DNA of 53,874 nt from an uncultured Sulfurovum sp. (GTDB lineage: Bacteria; Campylobacterota; Campylobacteria; Campylobacterales; Sulfurovaceae), in contig CAJXJN010000013.1 of the NCBI GenBank assembly GCA_913055205.1, positions 1 to 53,874 on the forward strand. The letters are read 5' to 3'. A program made the translations under genes and the position numbers. Numbering within the stretch: the stretch's first letter is position 1; every line of letters starts with the position of its first letter. The notes beneath the pieces were generated by a model. That model did no database searches. It was not told where the DNA came from and saw nothing but the letters and a program-made list of their open reading frames with translations. Of this stretch, positions 1 through 8,908 are shown in pieces.

Positions 1-56
1 TACCTGCTACCTGCTACCTGCTACCTGCTACCTGCTACCTGCTACCTGCTACCTGT
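1..56. repeat. Heptanucleotide tandem repeat (TACCTGC)n
   Basis: Seven perfect copies of TACCTGC run from the first base and are followed by an eighth copy, TACCTGT. The array is cut by the window edge, so its full length is unknown. It overlaps the 3' end of pdxA: on the minus strand the last residues (Gly-Ser-Arg) and the TAG stop come from GCAGGTA units. A 7-bp unit shifts frame with every copy, but each frame meets TAG within 21 bp, so copy changes should alter only the last residues. Confidence 0.95.
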
Positions 57-986
57 TATATATTTTATTGCGTTGATGTAGCTTTGGTTATTTAACTCTA
101 TGTTTTTGTAGGCTATGTCAAATGCCGTACCGTGATCTACAGAAGTTCTGAGTATGGGCAGATTTAGTGATACATTGATCCCCTCATCAAAATAGAGTGC
201 TTTGAGAGGTGCCAGCCCCTGGTCATGGTACATGGCTATGTAGTGGGTGTAATTTTTTCTTGTATTTGGGGTAAAAGCAACATCAGGTACAAGAGGATTG
301 CTGTAGGTCGGGGTCTTCTCTCCCCGACGATAAAGTGGGTTAATGGTCATATTTGCATTATCTATAGCCTTTTGTATGATACGTTCTTCACTCCCTAGCA
401 CACCATCATCTCCTGCATGGGGATTAAGTCCCAGGACACCTACTTGTTTGTTTGGTTGGGCCGTCTTGTAAAAGTCCAATAAAAATCTTGTCAGATCTTT
501 TTCATTGATACTGCAGGCTACCTCTTTAAGAGGTATATGCTCTGTAAACAGAGCGACATACATTTGAGGACATCCCAGCATCATGATAGCTTCTGCATCA
601 AAGAAGTCACGAAGGGCATCGGTATGACCTTTGTACTTCACTCCTGCAAGTTCCCACGCTTTTTTGTGTATGGGTAATGTAGTAATGGCATCTACTTTTT
701 TTTCTCGTGCAAGCTCAACCGCTTTTACAAATGAAGCATAAGCATATACTCCGCTCTCTTTGCTCACTACACCAGCCTCTATGTTAAAAGAAGGTGCAAT
801 CTTCTCTATGGTTTTAAAATCATCAGGAATGCTAAGTTGAAGTCCTTTGGCTGCCTGTTCTAGCATACTTCTGTCTATGCAGTAAACAGGTTCTACTTCT
901 TTAGAAATAGTATGGTGGTTCTCAAGGGCAAGTTGGATGCCTATGCCGTTTAGGTCACCTATGCTGATAGCGATTTTTTTCATCAT
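42..986 (-). CDS. pdxA: 4-hydroxythreonine-4-phosphate dehydrogenase PdxA
   Basis: PdxA oxidises 4-phosphohydroxy-L-threonine with NAD in the DXP-dependent pyridoxal phosphate pathway; PdxJ then condenses the product with deoxyxylulose phosphate. The 314-residue protein is near the usual 320-330 length. It opens with the family's start (IAISIGDLNGIGIQLAL) and has the metal-site surroundings KGHTDAL, NPHAGDDG and AMYHDQGLAPLKAL, ending with a typical SVDHGTAFDIA. It overlaps the pdxJ stop by four bases (ATGA), so the two are translationally coupled in the order pdxJ-pdxA. The unusual feature is the C-terminus: its last codons and stop lie in the heptamer repeat, so the tail may be slightly different from relatives. 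Confidence 0.96.
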   Translation of the reverse strand: MMKKIAISIGDLNGIGIQLALENHHTISKEVEPVYCIDRSMLEQAAKGLQLSIPDDFKTIEKIAPSFNIEAGVVSKESGVYAYASFVKAVELAREKKVDAITTLPIHKKAWELAGVKYKGHTDALRDFFDAEAIMMLGCPQMYVALFTEHIPLKEVACSINEKDLTRFLLDFYKTAQPNKQVGVLGLNPHAGDDGVLGSEERIIQKAIDNANMTINPLYRRGEKTPTYSNPLVPDVAFTPNTRKNYTHYIAMYHDQGLAPLKALYFDEGINVSLNLPILRTSVDHGTAFDIAYKNIELNNQSYINAIKYITGSR

Positions 987-1765
987 CGTATCATCAAAGC
1001 TTTCATATCTAAAATAGCTTGTTCTAAACCTGTATAAACAGAACGAGCAATGATGCTTTGACCGATGTTGAGTTCTTCTATGGTTTCTATCTCTACGATC
1101 TCTTTGACATTTTGCATATTAAGCCCGTGTCCTGCAGCCACACGCAACCCATGTTCCATCGCATCACAAGAGAGTAGACGAAGGTTACAAAGCTCATCAC
1201 CTATCATCTGTTTTAGGATCTTTCGAGAGAGTTCAAGCTCTGGTATGCTGTGGTGTGTTTTTCTTAGGTTGCCATAGAGCATGGCATAGACATTGGCATA
1301 TTTGCCTGTATGAAACTCTATCCACTCCACACCCAATGCCTCAGAAGCTCTGACTGCATCAAGCGTAGGGTCTATGAAGAGTGAAACTTCTATCTCATTT
1401 TTTTGTAATCTTCTGATGGCATCTTTGAGTTTAGGTTGTTCACCGATGACTAAAAGCCCACCCTCAGTAGTGACCTCTTCACGTTTTTCCGGGACAAGGG
1501 TCACACGATGAGGTTTCAGGTCACATGCAATGTCTATCATTTCAGGAGAAATGGCACACTCAAGGTTTACAGGAAGCGAAGAGAGTTCGATGATGTTCTT
1601 CGCATCCGCATCTTGCATATGCCGTCTGTCTTCACGCAGGTGTATGGTGATCTGGTCAGCTCCTGCACGTTTACAGATGCTCAGAGCATCCAACGGGTCA
1701 GGATCAGCTACTTTTCTAGCCTCTCTAAGTACTGCAATATGGTCTATATTTACGCCGAGTAACAT
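983..1765 (-). CDS. pdxJ: Pyridoxine 5'-phosphate synthase PdxJ
   Basis: PdxJ is the TIM-barrel enzyme that closes the pyridine ring of vitamin B6, joining 3-amino-2-oxopropyl phosphate and 1-deoxyxylulose 5-phosphate in the cytoplasm. The 260-residue protein is slightly longer than E. coli PdxJ. It begins with the family signature (LLGVNIDHIAVLREAR), followed by ITIHLREDRRHMQD, NLECAIS, a Glu in WIEFHTGKYA, and AAGHGLN with NIGQSIIARSVYTGL at the C-terminus, all expected phosphate-binding and catalytic segments. It is the first gene of a pdxJ-pdxA operon. No other B6 gene is in the window. Confidence 0.97.
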   Translation of the reverse strand: MLLGVNIDHIAVLREARKVADPDPLDALSICKRAGADQITIHLREDRRHMQDADAKNIIELSSLPVNLECAISPEMIDIACDLKPHRVTLVPEKREEVTTEGGLLVIGEQPKLKDAIRRLQKNEIEVSLFIDPTLDAVRASEALGVEWIEFHTGKYANVYAMLYGNLRKTHHSIPELELSRKILKQMIGDELCNLRLLSCDAMEHGLRVAAGHGLNMQNVKEIVEIETIEELNIGQSIIARSVYTGLEQAILDMKALMIR

Positions 1766-1820
1766 GTATGAACTCCCTTGAGTAATATTAATTTGATTAT
1801 AGCAAAATATGTTTATGTCT

Positions 1821-1984
1821 CTGGAAGTGGAGACTTCAGTCCCACTGGAATTTGCATAAATGTCTATTTTTTATACCCTCTTAAAGCAATAGCGTGTTAT
1901 AAACTAAAAACTTTTATAAGCGAATAAACTTTGGGGTGAGACTGCACCGGAGGTATACACTCCGATAAAGTTTCCACTTTCTGG
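1821..1984. repeat. Dispersed inverted-repeat element, copy 1
   Basis: The left arm (1823-1845) holds GGAAGTGGAGACTTCAGTCC, shared with 27498-27520 and 53841-53863. The right arm (about 1931-1984) is its imperfect inverse, enlarged by an inner hairpin (CGGAG/CTCCG, 1949-1963). AT-rich DNA of about 85 bp lies between the arms. The left arm alone can fold into a GTGG..GACT/AGTC.CAC hairpin. The element fills most of the space between divergent pdxJ and the thioredoxin-like gene, so it may carry or disturb their promoters. Confidence 0.7.
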
Positions 1985-2003
1985 TTTTATTATGAGGAAA
2001 AAA

Positions 2004-2342
2004 ATGTCTGAAAAGAAACCACTACCTGTAATGCAATACGCAGATGTTAAAGACAAAATAGGCAACGGTAAACCAACAATCTTAGCCTTTGGTATGACAC
2101 ACTGTTACAGCTGTCTGGCCATGTCCAAAGTTTTTTCTGAAGTCCTGGAAGAACATCCGGAGTTTCAGATCTACTCCATAGACGGACAAAAAGAACGTAT
2201 CATCAGCCGTGACATCTACAAACTCAAAGAGATGCCTACACAGATATTTTTCGATGCTTTGGGTAATGAGGTATTCCGTCATACCGGAGCGTATAAGAAG
2301 GCTGTAGTGGATATTATTTTGAAGAAGTATGGGTTTGAGTAG
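2004..2342 (+). CDS. Thioredoxin-like protein with CxxC motif
   Basis: This small thioredoxin-fold protein has 112 residues from the preferred start. Near residue 30 a strand (TILAFG) leads into THCYSC, with the CxxC cysteines at about residues 34 and 37, and a cis-proline segment (KEMPTQIFF) lies about 40 residues later, as expected of a thioredoxin. No signal peptide is seen, so a cytoplasmic location is likely. An in-frame ATG lies at 1992, but only the ATG at 2004 has a Shine-Dalgarno sequence (GAGG at 1994-1997, six bases before it). The protein is probably a disulfide reductase or thiol carrier; its partner is unknown. It is a single-gene unit between a repeat and argG. Confidence 0.8.
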   Translation: MSEKKPLPVMQYADVKDKIGNGKPTILAFGMTHCYSCLAMSKVFSEVLEEHPEFQIYSIDGQKERIISRDIYKLKEMPTQIFFDALGNEVFRHTGAYKKAVVDIILKKYGFE

Positions 2343-2358
2343 AACTTAACCAACATTA

Positions 2359-2367
2359 TGCTAAAAT
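2359..2367 (+). promoter_or_regulatory. Extended -10 box before argG
   Basis: TGCTAAAAT fits the TGN-TAWAAT extended -10 form common in this phylum. It places the transcription start near 2374, about 24 bases before the argG ATG, with an AAGG Shine-Dalgarno near 2386. No clear -35 box is seen. Confidence 0.45.
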
Positions 2368-2397
2368 CGCGACAATATTATTTTTAAGGCTTGGAAA

Positions 2398-3729
2398 ATG
2401 GCAAAAAGAAAGATCAACAAAGCAGTACTGGCTTACTCCGGTGGGCTTGATACGAGCATTATTTTAAAATGGCTTCAAGATGAGTATGAGTGTGAAGTGG
2501 TGACATTCACAGCTGACCTTGGTCAGGGTGAAGAGGTGGAGCCTGCACGTCAAAAAGCGTTGGATATGGGAATCAAACCTGAGAATATCTTCATTCTGGA
2601 CCTCAGAGAAGAGTTTGTGAAAGATTTTGTTTTCCCGATGTTCAGAGCCAATGCCATTTATGAGGGTGAGTATTTGCTTGGTACGTCTATCGCAAGACCG
2701 CTCATTTCTAAAAAACAGATCGAGATCGCTCATGAGACGGGTGCAGATGCAGTCTCTCACGGAGCAACAGGCAAGGGGAATGACCAGGTACGCTTTGAGC
2801 TTGGTTACTTGGCACTTGATCCGGATATTGCAGTGATTGCTCCTTGGAGAGAATGGGATCTGAACTCACGTACAAAACTTTTGGCATATGCTGAAAAACA
2901 CGGCATCAATATAGACGGAAAAGGTCAAGCGAAACCTTACTCTATGGATGCGAACCTGCTTCACATCTCTTACGAGGGTGAGTGGTTGGAAAATCCATTC
3001 AATGAGCCGGAAGAAGATATGTGGCTATGGTCTGTAAGTCCGGAGAAAGCACCTGATGAAGCTGAATATATTACGATCAGCTATGAAAAAGGTGACCCGG
3101 TAGCGATCAACGGTGAAGAGATGAGTCCGGCGACTATTTTGGAGACACTTAACACACTTGGTAAAAAACATGGTATCGGACGTATCGACATCGTTGAGAA
3201 CCGTATGGTAGGGATGAAAGCACGTGGATGTTACGAGACACCGGGTGGAACTATTATGCTTAAAGCACACCGTGCCATTGAGTCTATCACTCTGGATAGA
3301 GAAGAGGCGCATATGAAAGATGAGCTTATGCCTAAATATGCAAAACTCATCTACAACGGTCTATGGTGGTCAGCAGAACGCAAGATGCTCCAGGCGGCCA
3401 TAGATGCAACGCAAGAGCAGGTGCAGGGTGATGTAAAACTTAAACTCTACAAAGGGAATGTAATGGTAGTAGGTAGAAAGTCAGACCTCTCTCTCTACTC
3501 TGAAGAGCACTCTACATTTGAAGAAGATGAAGTATATAACCAAAAAGATGCAGAAGGCTTCATTCGCCTTAATGCACTCAGATTCATCATTGAAGGTAAA
3601 AAACAACCTGAGCGTATCAAGACACTTGTAGGTGACTATGAAGAGACTGAAGTATGCCGCATCGAGACAGGTTCTGTAACGATCTGTGAGCGTATCAAAC
3701 GTTTCTTTGGGTTTGGAAAGAAAAAATAA
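2398..3729 (+). CDS. argG: Argininosuccinate synthase
   Basis: ArgG joins citrulline and aspartate using ATP in arginine biosynthesis. The PP-loop [10 protein letters not shown] lies at residues 13-22, followed by [14 protein letters not shown], the [13 protein letters not shown] substrate-binding segment, and [11 protein letters not shown]. The protein has 443 residues, whereas the common short form has about 400. The excess is largely a C-terminal tail ending in a basic, aromatic stretch ([15 protein letters not shown]), which could be an amphipathic helix. The gene stands alone, with its own promoter and with a large inverted repeat just downstream that could stabilise or end the transcript. 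Confidence 0.97.
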   Translation: MAKRKINKAVLAYSGGLDTSIILKWLQDEYECEVVTFTADLGQGEEVEPARQKALDMGIKPENIFILDLREEFVKDFVFPMFRANAIYEGEYLLGTSIARPLISKKQIEIAHETGADAVSHGATGKGNDQVRFELGYLALDPDIAVIAPWREWDLNSRTKLLAYAEKHGINIDGKGQAKPYSMDANLLHISYEGEWLENPFNEPEEDMWLWSVSPEKAPDEAEYITISYEKGDPVAINGEEMSPATILETLNTLGKKHGIGRIDIVENRMVGMKARGCYETPGGTIMLKAHRAIESITLDREEAHMKDELMPKYAKLIYNGLWWSAERKMLQAAIDATQEQVQGDVKLKLYKGNVMVVGRKSDLSLYSEEHSTFEEDEVYNQKDAEGFIRLNALRFIIEGKKQPERIKTLVGDYEETEVCRIETGSVTICERIKRFFGFGKKK

Positions 3730-3754
3730 GAAAAAAAGTAGATATAAGCATGTG

Positions 3755-3858
3755 TTATCCCCGTGCTTGACACGGGGATCTGGAAATCAAACTACCAAGA
3801 GTATTTAAATATTCTCTTCCAATTGGATTCTAGATTCCCGATCGGAGACGGGAATGAC
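3755..3858. repeat. Intergenic inverted repeat, TGCTTGACACGGGGATCTGG family, copy 1
   Basis: The left arm TTATCCCCGTGCTTGACACG and following bases (3755-3784) pair imperfectly with the right arm near 3827-3858 (TCTAGATTCCCGAT, GGGAATGAC). Each arm is also a short hairpin. Relatives lie at 38994-39086 and 39129-39230. It sits between convergent argG and the membrane-protein gene and may act as a two-way terminator. Repeats of this GTCATTCCCG type are widespread in bacteria. Confidence 0.75.
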
Positions 3859-3885
3859 GATATGTATTTGAAAAAGTTAAATATT

Positions 3886-4401
3886 TTACTTCAATACTTC
3901 TTCCATCATCTTCAACAGTTTGGAAGGTGAGAACTTTAAAAAACTCTCTCTATAAAAAATACTTGGTATAAGCTCCAAGAAAAAATACGCTACTCCAATC
4001 ATAGGATAGAAGGCGTAATACTCTCTTTTAAATGACGCAAATGTATAGCGTCGTTCAAACCACTCTTGTGCACTTTCGACTCCATGATAAACCAATAATG
4101 TCTCCATAGCAAAAATGGATCCCCAAGTAAAATAGGTCATGCTTGTTACAAGCAGAGCACCTTCTATACCATACATACCCATTACAGCCGCAAGAAAAAC
4201 AGCCCCGTAAATAGCAAATGAACCAAACCAGATAGTAGCAAAGATCACCAATACAGAGAAGATGAAAAGCAGGCTGCCCATAAGAAAAAAGAGTTCCAGG
4301 TAGCTTTTTTGTTCACTGAAAGTAGGGCTGAAATAGGCACCTAGCAAGGTGATGATGAAGATAGCAATAACGGTCAGGGCAAGAGAACGGTATTCCTGCA
4401 T
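3886..4401 (-). CDS. Small multi-pass membrane protein of unknown function
   Basis: I do not recognise the family. From the ATG at 4399-4401 the product has about 171 residues with hydrophobic segments near the N-terminus (LALTVIAIFIITLLGAYF), two or three in the middle (LFFLMGSLLFIFSVLVIFAT, FAIYGAVFLAAVMGMYGI, and an Ala/Thr-rich one) and one near the C-terminus (MIGVAYFFLELIPSIFY). A longer frame from 4467 would add 22 residues, but these come from an intergenic inverted repeat and look unlike protein. The inner ATG has AAGGA at 4407-4411, so I prefer it. The gene lies downstream of prlC on the same strand, separated by the repeat, and may be read through from it. Confidence 0.6.
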   Translation of the reverse strand: MQEYRSLALTVIAIFIITLLGAYFSPTFSEQKSYLELFFLMGSLLFIFSVLVIFATIWFGSFAIYGAVFLAAVMGMYGIEGALLVTSMTYFTWGSIFAMETLLVYHGVESAQEWFERRYTFASFKREYYAFYPMIGVAYFFLELIPSIFYRESFLKFSPSKLLKMMEEVLK

Positions 4402-4411
4402 AATATATCCT

Positions 4412-4494
4412 TGTAGGGACAGACCCCCCGTATCTGCCCATGGTTTCCAAAGTGTATGGTATATCAAGGGTCAACACGGGGGTTGACCCCTACA
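4412..4494. repeat. Intergenic inverted repeat, GGGTCAACACGGGGGTTGAC family, copy 1
   Basis: The arms TGTAGGGACAGACCCCCCGT (4412 on) and GGGTCAACACGGGGGTTGAC (4468 on) are imperfect inverses, with a spacer of about 27 bp. Each arm can also fold on itself (GGGTCAAC/GTTGACCC). It abuts the prlC stop codon and the Shine-Dalgarno sequence of the next gene. A second copy is at 42734-42857. Confidence 0.8.
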
Positions 4495-4495
4495 G

Positions 4496-6445
4496 TTAGT
4501 TTATTTCATAAAGCTTGATAAGACTTTTTACATCCGCCTTGCGCCCAAGCCATTCCTGATAGAGTTCACTCATCTCTTTGGCACCACCATTGGCAAGTAT
4601 TATCTCTTTATATCCTTTTGCCTGCTCTTTGTCAAATCCGTCTTTTTCATCCAAACAGGTGAAGAAGGCATCTGCACTCAGTACTTCAGCCCATTTATAA
4701 GAGTAATAGCCTGCTGCATACCCGCCTCCGAAGATGTGTGCAAAACCGTGTTGGAACTTATTATAGCTTGGTGGTTTGAGCAGGGAGGTTTTCTCTCTGA
4801 TACTGTCGAGTAATGCCTGCACCTCTTCTCCCTGGTAAAGTTTTTGATGCAGTTTGAAGTCAAAGAGGGAGAATTCTACCTGACGCAGGATGCCCAGGGC
4901 TGCCTGAAAGTTCTTTGTCTCTTTGATCTTTGCCATGAGTTCCTCTGAAATAGGCTCTCCTGTTTCATGATGAAATCCGAAACGTTTTAGTATAGCAGCT
5001 TCATATGCAAAGTTCTCCAGGAATTGTGAAGGGAATTCAACTACATCCCATGCCACACCGTTAATGCCTGAAACAGAACGCTCATGACATTTACCAAAGA
5101 GGTGGTGGATAGCATGACCCATCTCATGGAAGAGGGTGACTACATCGTCATGACGTAAAAGTGAAGGGGTTTTTTCTGTCGTTGGTGAGAAGTTACATAC
5201 GATAAATGCAGAGGCAAGGTGTCTCTTTCCTTTGCCATCGACATAGTGTGTCTCCCAGTCATTCATCCATGCACCCCCACGCTTATCTTTACGGGCTTCA
5301 AGGTCAAAGTAGATACGTCCTGAAAGCTCACCGTTTTCAAAGATATCAAAAGGTTTGACGCATTCATGCCAGGTAGGAACATCTACAGGTTTAAATGTTA
5401 CATCAAAGAGTTCAGAGACAATGTCTAGCAATCCCTCCAAGACTTTACTCTGTTCAAAGTAGGGTTTTGTCATCGTGTCGTCAAAATCAAATTTCTCTTT
5501 TTTGAGTTTTTCACTGTAGTACCCAACATCATAACCAGCCAGATCCTCGATACCATCTACTTTTTTTGCAAATGCTTTGAGTTCTTCCAGCTCATTTTTG
5601 GCTTGAGGCAGAGCAGCATCAGCCAAGTCATTCAAGAAGCCTATCACCTCTTCCTGAGTATTTGCATCCCTGGTCTCCAGTGCATAGTGGGCATAACTCT
5701 CAAACCCTAAGAGTTTGGCTTTCTCCTGTTTGAGTGCAAGGATCTGGTCTATGACCTCTGCATTTTGGGGAGCACGTGTACTGAAGGCTTTTGAGAGCTC
5801 TTTTCTATACTCACGGTTTGGCCCGTAGGTCATATAGGCTAAGTAGCTGGGGAACTGTAGTGTAAACTTATAAACAGTTTTACCATCCACCTCTTCTTTG
5901 GCAGCATCGATGTCAGGCTGGGGCATCCCCTCCACATCTTTTTCATCTTCGATAATGAGTTCATAGGCATTGGTTGCATCAAGTAGGTTTTGAGAAAAGT
6001 GGTTAGAGAGTTCACTGAGTTTGAGTGATATCTCTTCCATTCTTTTTTTCAACTCATCCGGAAGTTTAACACCTGAGAGTACAAAGTCTCTGACCTCATG
6101 TGCGATAACGGTTTTTGCTTCATCCTCTGTTGCTTTGATCTGCTCTATTTTTTTAAAAAGAGCTTCATTCTGTGCCATCTCTGAAGAAAATTTGGAAAGC
6201 AAAGGGATAGACGCTTCATAAGCCTTTTGTGTCTCTTCTGAGTTCATGACTGAGTTAAGGTGAGAAAGAGGGGTAAAGAAAAGCCCTAGTTCTTCATCTA
6301 AGTCCTGAAGAGGTTTAAGGATTTTATTATAGCTGATTTCATCATTGGTTGTAATAGTGTTTATGACTGCTCGTTGTTGGTCTAAGAGTTTTTTTAAGTC
6401 TTCTGGAAATTGTTCTAAATTATTGATTTTGAATTCTTGAAACAT
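4496..6445 (-). CDS. prlC: Oligopeptidase A-type M3 metallopeptidase
   Basis: This is a cytoplasmic thimet-type zinc oligopeptidase that degrades short peptides, including cleaved signal peptides in E. coli. The 649-residue protein has the normal length. The zinc motif HEMGH lies at about residue 440 in LFHEMGHAIHHLFG, and the downstream Glu ligand region (FPSQFLENFAYE) and a C-terminal substrate-binding stretch (FAHIFGGGYAAGYYSYKWAE) are present, as in PrlC/OpdA. The N-terminal half is helical and charged, and there is no signal peptide. The start is the ATG at 6445. The stop lies directly beside an inverted repeat. Confidence 0.95.
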   Translation of the reverse strand: MFQEFKINNLEQFPEDLKKLLDQQRAVINTITTNDEISYNKILKPLQDLDEELGLFFTPLSHLNSVMNSEETQKAYEASIPLLSKFSSEMAQNEALFKKIEQIKATEDEAKTVIAHEVRDFVLSGVKLPDELKKRMEEISLKLSELSNHFSQNLLDATNAYELIIEDEKDVEGMPQPDIDAAKEEVDGKTVYKFTLQFPSYLAYMTYGPNREYRKELSKAFSTRAPQNAEVIDQILALKQEKAKLLGFESYAHYALETRDANTQEEVIGFLNDLADAALPQAKNELEELKAFAKKVDGIEDLAGYDVGYYSEKLKKEKFDFDDTMTKPYFEQSKVLEGLLDIVSELFDVTFKPVDVPTWHECVKPFDIFENGELSGRIYFDLEARKDKRGGAWMNDWETHYVDGKGKRHLASAFIVCNFSPTTEKTPSLLRHDDVVTLFHEMGHAIHHLFGKCHERSVSGINGVAWDVVEFPSQFLENFAYEAAILKRFGFHHETGEPISEELMAKIKETKNFQAALGILRQVEFSLFDFKLHQKLYQGEEVQALLDSIREKTSLLKPPSYNKFQHGFAHIFGGGYAAGYYSYKWAEVLSADAFFTCLDEKDGFDKEQAKGYKEIILANGGAKEMSELYQEWLGRKADVKSLIKLYEIN

Positions 6446-6522
6446 TAAGGGTATCCCGTATTTATTTTTGGTGATTGTATCATAGCTACAATAATAAAAA
6501 TCATCTATTAGTAAAGTTTAGA

Positions 6523-6528
6523 TAAAAT
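6523..6528 (+). promoter_or_regulatory. Probable -10 box of the rplI-hslVU-era operon
   Basis: TAAAAT stands 33 bases before the rplI start, in AT-rich DNA between divergent prlC and rplI. A Shine-Dalgarno sequence (AAGGA, 6550-6554) precedes the ATG. The box is plausible but is called by eye only. Confidence 0.35.
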
Positions 6529-6561
6529 ATTAGCAATTATAACTCCAATGAAGGATATAGA

Positions 6562-7005
6562 ATGAAAGTACTATTGATAAAAGATGTTAAAACACTGGGT
6601 AAAGCAGGTGAGATCAAAGAAGTGAAAGATGGATATGGTCAGAACTTTCTCATCGGTAAAGGGTTGGCAAAATTGGCTACACCTGAAGTAGTGGAGAATT
6701 GGAAGGCAGAGCAAGAGAGAATGGCTCGTGAACTTAGAGATGAATTGGCTAGACTGGAAGCAGAAAAAATAACACTGGAAGCTACCCCGATCAAGATTGA
6801 AAAACCTTTAGCACCTGTAGGGATAAAAGGTTCCGTTGGAAATGCAGACATTTCAGCAGCTATTGCTTCACAGCTTAACATTGAGCTTGACAAGAAGCAT
6901 ATCAATCTGAAAAAAGCAATTAAATCCATAGGTACTCATGAAGTAGATGCAAAACTCGGGCACGGTATTCATGCAGCACTTAAAGTAGAAGTAGTAGGTG
7001 TTTAG
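6562..7005 (+). CDS. rplI: Large ribosomal subunit protein bL9
   Basis: bL9 binds domain V of 23S rRNA near the base of the L1 stalk. The 147-residue product has the expected N-terminal domain ([20 protein letters not shown], then [14 protein letters not shown]), a long connecting helix rich in Glu, Arg and Lys, and a C-terminal domain ending with [20 protein letters not shown]. Length and ends match the family. hslV follows after two bases, so the genes are co-transcribed and probably coupled. This rplI-hslV-hslU-era order is, from memory, common in Campylobacterota. Confidence 0.97.
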   Translation: MKVLLIKDVKTLGKAGEIKEVKDGYGQNFLIGKGLAKLATPEVVENWKAEQERMARELRDELARLEAEKITLEATPIKIEKPLAPVGIKGSVGNADISAAIASQLNIELDKKHINLKKAIKSIGTHEVDAKLGHGIHAALKVEVVGV

Positions 7006-7007
7006 TC

Positions 7008-7538
7008 ATGTTTGATGCTACTACGATACTGGGATACAGAGCGGATGGTAAAGCAGTCATCGGAGGTGATGGTCAAGTCACTTTTGGAGATACGGTTCTT
7101 AAAAGCAATGCCACGAAGATCCGTACACTTCACGAAGGTAAAATTCTAGCAGGTTTTGCCGGGAGTACAGCAGATGCTTTTAACCTTTTTGATATGTTTG
7201 AAGGCATACTTGCAGAAAAAAAAGGTGACCTCTTTAAATCCGTCATAGGCTTCTCTAAAATGTGGAGAAAAGATAAACAGCTACGACAGCTCGAAGCGAT
7301 GATGATCGTCTTAAATAAAGAGCATATCTTCATCCTCTCCGGAACAGGTGATGTGGTAGAGCCTCAAGATGGGAAGATAGCAGCCATCGGGTCTGGAGGC
7401 AACTATGCCATTTCAGCAGCAAGAGCTTTAGATAAACACGCAAACCTTGAACCAAAAGAGCTTGTACAGGAATCACTTGAAGTCGCAGGTGATCTTTGTA
7501 TCTATACGAATAAAAATATTAAAATATTAGAACTTTAA
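7008..7538 (+). CDS. hslV: ATP-dependent protease proteolytic subunit HslV
   Basis: HslV is the threonine peptidase ring of the HslUV (ClpQY) protease. The 176-residue protein starts [11 protein letters not shown]. The nucleophile is the Thr at residue 5, so four residues must be removed first; Helicobacter HslV has a similar short leader, whereas E. coli HslV has Thr directly after Met. Other family segments are [33 protein letters not shown] and the C-terminal [10 protein letters not shown], the tail that docks into HslU. The TAA stop is shared with the Shine-Dalgarno sequence of hslU, which implies coupled translation of the two partners. Confidence 0.97.
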   Translation: MFDATTILGYRADGKAVIGGDGQVTFGDTVLKSNATKIRTLHEGKILAGFAGSTADAFNLFDMFEGILAEKKGDLFKSVIGFSKMWRKDKQLRQLEAMMIVLNKEHIFILSGTGDVVEPQDGKIAAIGSGGNYAISAARALDKHANLEPKELVQESLEVAGDLCIYTNKNIKILEL

Positions 7539-7547
7539 GGAATCACA

Positions 7548-8876
7548 TTGGATAATTTAACACCTAAAGAAATAGTGAATCATTTAAATAAATATGTTAT
7601 AGGACAGGATAATGCAAAGAAAACTATTGCTGTAGCATTAAGAAACCGTTATAGACGTATGCAGCTCAATGAAGAGATGCAACAAGATGTAACTCCTAAG
7701 AATATACTTATGATAGGTAGTACAGGGGTGGGAAAAACAGAGATAGCCAGAAGACTTGCTAAGATGATGAATCTTCCTTTTATCAAAGTAGAAGCAAGTA
7801 AATATACCGAAGTCGGCTTTGTAGGTCGTGATGTTGAGTCCATGATACGTGATCTGGCTGCTACATCCATGGGTATCGTCCGTGAAGCAGAAAATGAGAA
7901 GAATAAAGAGAAGATAGAAAACTACATAGAAAATAAGATCATAGAGAAACTTCTTCCTCCTCTTCCTTCTGGAGCAAGTGAACAGAAACAAGCAGAGTAT
8001 GATGCATCGTTCGCACGTATGCAAGAGAAGTTTGCCAAAGGGGAACTTGATCATCTTAAGATAAAAGTGACAATGCCAAATAATGCCAGCCTGCCGGAAG
8101 ACGGACTGCCTCCTCAGATGATACAGGTACAAGAGTCTATCGTTAAAGTCTTAGGCGGTATGGGTAAAAAAGGACCGGAAAAAGAGGTTACAGTAGCGGA
8201 TGCAAAGAAGATCTTGGCACAAGAGGCGAGTGAAGCATTACTTGATGAAGAACAACTCAAAGCACTTGCACTTGAAAAAGTAGAGAAGGGTGGTATTGTT
8301 TTTCTTGATGAAGTAGATAAGATCGCAGTCGCTGCCAATACCCAAAGCAGACAAGACCCGAGCAAAGAAGGCGTACAAAGAGACCTGCTTCCTATAGTAG
8401 AAGGATCTACTGTACATACAAAGTTAGGTATGGTAAAGACTGATCATATACTCTTCATTGCAGCCGGAGCATTTCACTTGAGTAAACCCAGTGATTTGAT
8501 TCCTGAGCTTCAAGGACGTTTTCCATTGCGTGTGGAACTGGACAGCCTGGATGAAGAGATACTGTATCGTATCTTGACAGAACCAAATAACTCACTCATA
8601 AAACAGTATCAGGCTTTGATGAAAGTTGAAGGAGTGGACTTAGTGTTTGATGAAGAAGCACTACGTGCCATTGCTTACTATTCACTGCTTGCAAATGAAA
8701 AGACGGAAGATATCGGTGCCAGACGTTTGCATACGGTAATGGAGAAGATTTTAGAAGAGATCAGTTTCTCTGCAGATGAATATACAGGAGAAACAGTCAC
8801 TATAGATAAAGCTCTTGTAGAGGAAAAGATAGGCAAAGTAGTGGAAGATGAAGATACTACAAGATATATCCTCTAG
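7548..8876 (+). CDS. hslU: HslUV protease ATPase subunit HslU
   Basis: HslU is the AAA+ unfoldase that feeds substrates to HslV. It has 442 residues. It shows the N-terminal LTPKEIVNHLNKYVIGQDNA, Walker A GSTGVGKT (residues 57-64), pore-loop context ASKYTEVGFVGRDVE, the Glu-rich I domain (about 110-230), Walker B IVFLDEVDKI near residue 250, and a C-terminal sensor segment (EDIGARRLHTVMEKILEEIS). The tail DTTRYIL is the usual HslV-activating end. Translation starts at TTG (7548), supported by TAAGGA at 7536-7541 six bases upstream; no ATG is nearby. Confidence 0.97.
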   Translation: MDNLTPKEIVNHLNKYVIGQDNAKKTIAVALRNRYRRMQLNEEMQQDVTPKNILMIGSTGVGKTEIARRLAKMMNLPFIKVEASKYTEVGFVGRDVESMIRDLAATSMGIVREAENEKNKEKIENYIENKIIEKLLPPLPSGASEQKQAEYDASFARMQEKFAKGELDHLKIKVTMPNNASLPEDGLPPQMIQVQESIVKVLGGMGKKGPEKEVTVADAKKILAQEASEALLDEEQLKALALEKVEKGGIVFLDEVDKIAVAANTQSRQDPSKEGVQRDLLPIVEGSTVHTKLGMVKTDHILFIAAGAFHLSKPSDLIPELQGRFPLRVELDSLDEEILYRILTEPNNSLIKQYQALMKVEGVDLVFDEEALRAIAYYSLLANEKTEDIGARRLHTVMEKILEEISFSADEYTGETVTIDKALVEEKIGKVVEDEDTTRYIL

Positions 8877-8908
8877 TATCTTACAAATAAAAAAATGAAA
8901 AAGTAGAA

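Noticed and set aside
1-56. CRISPR array
   Set aside because: The units are 7 bp and contiguous with no spacers.
1992-2003. ATG at 1992 as the start of the thioredoxin-like gene
   Set aside because: Its second and third bases belong to the Shine-Dalgarno (GAGG) of the ATG at 2004, and no ribosome site precedes it.
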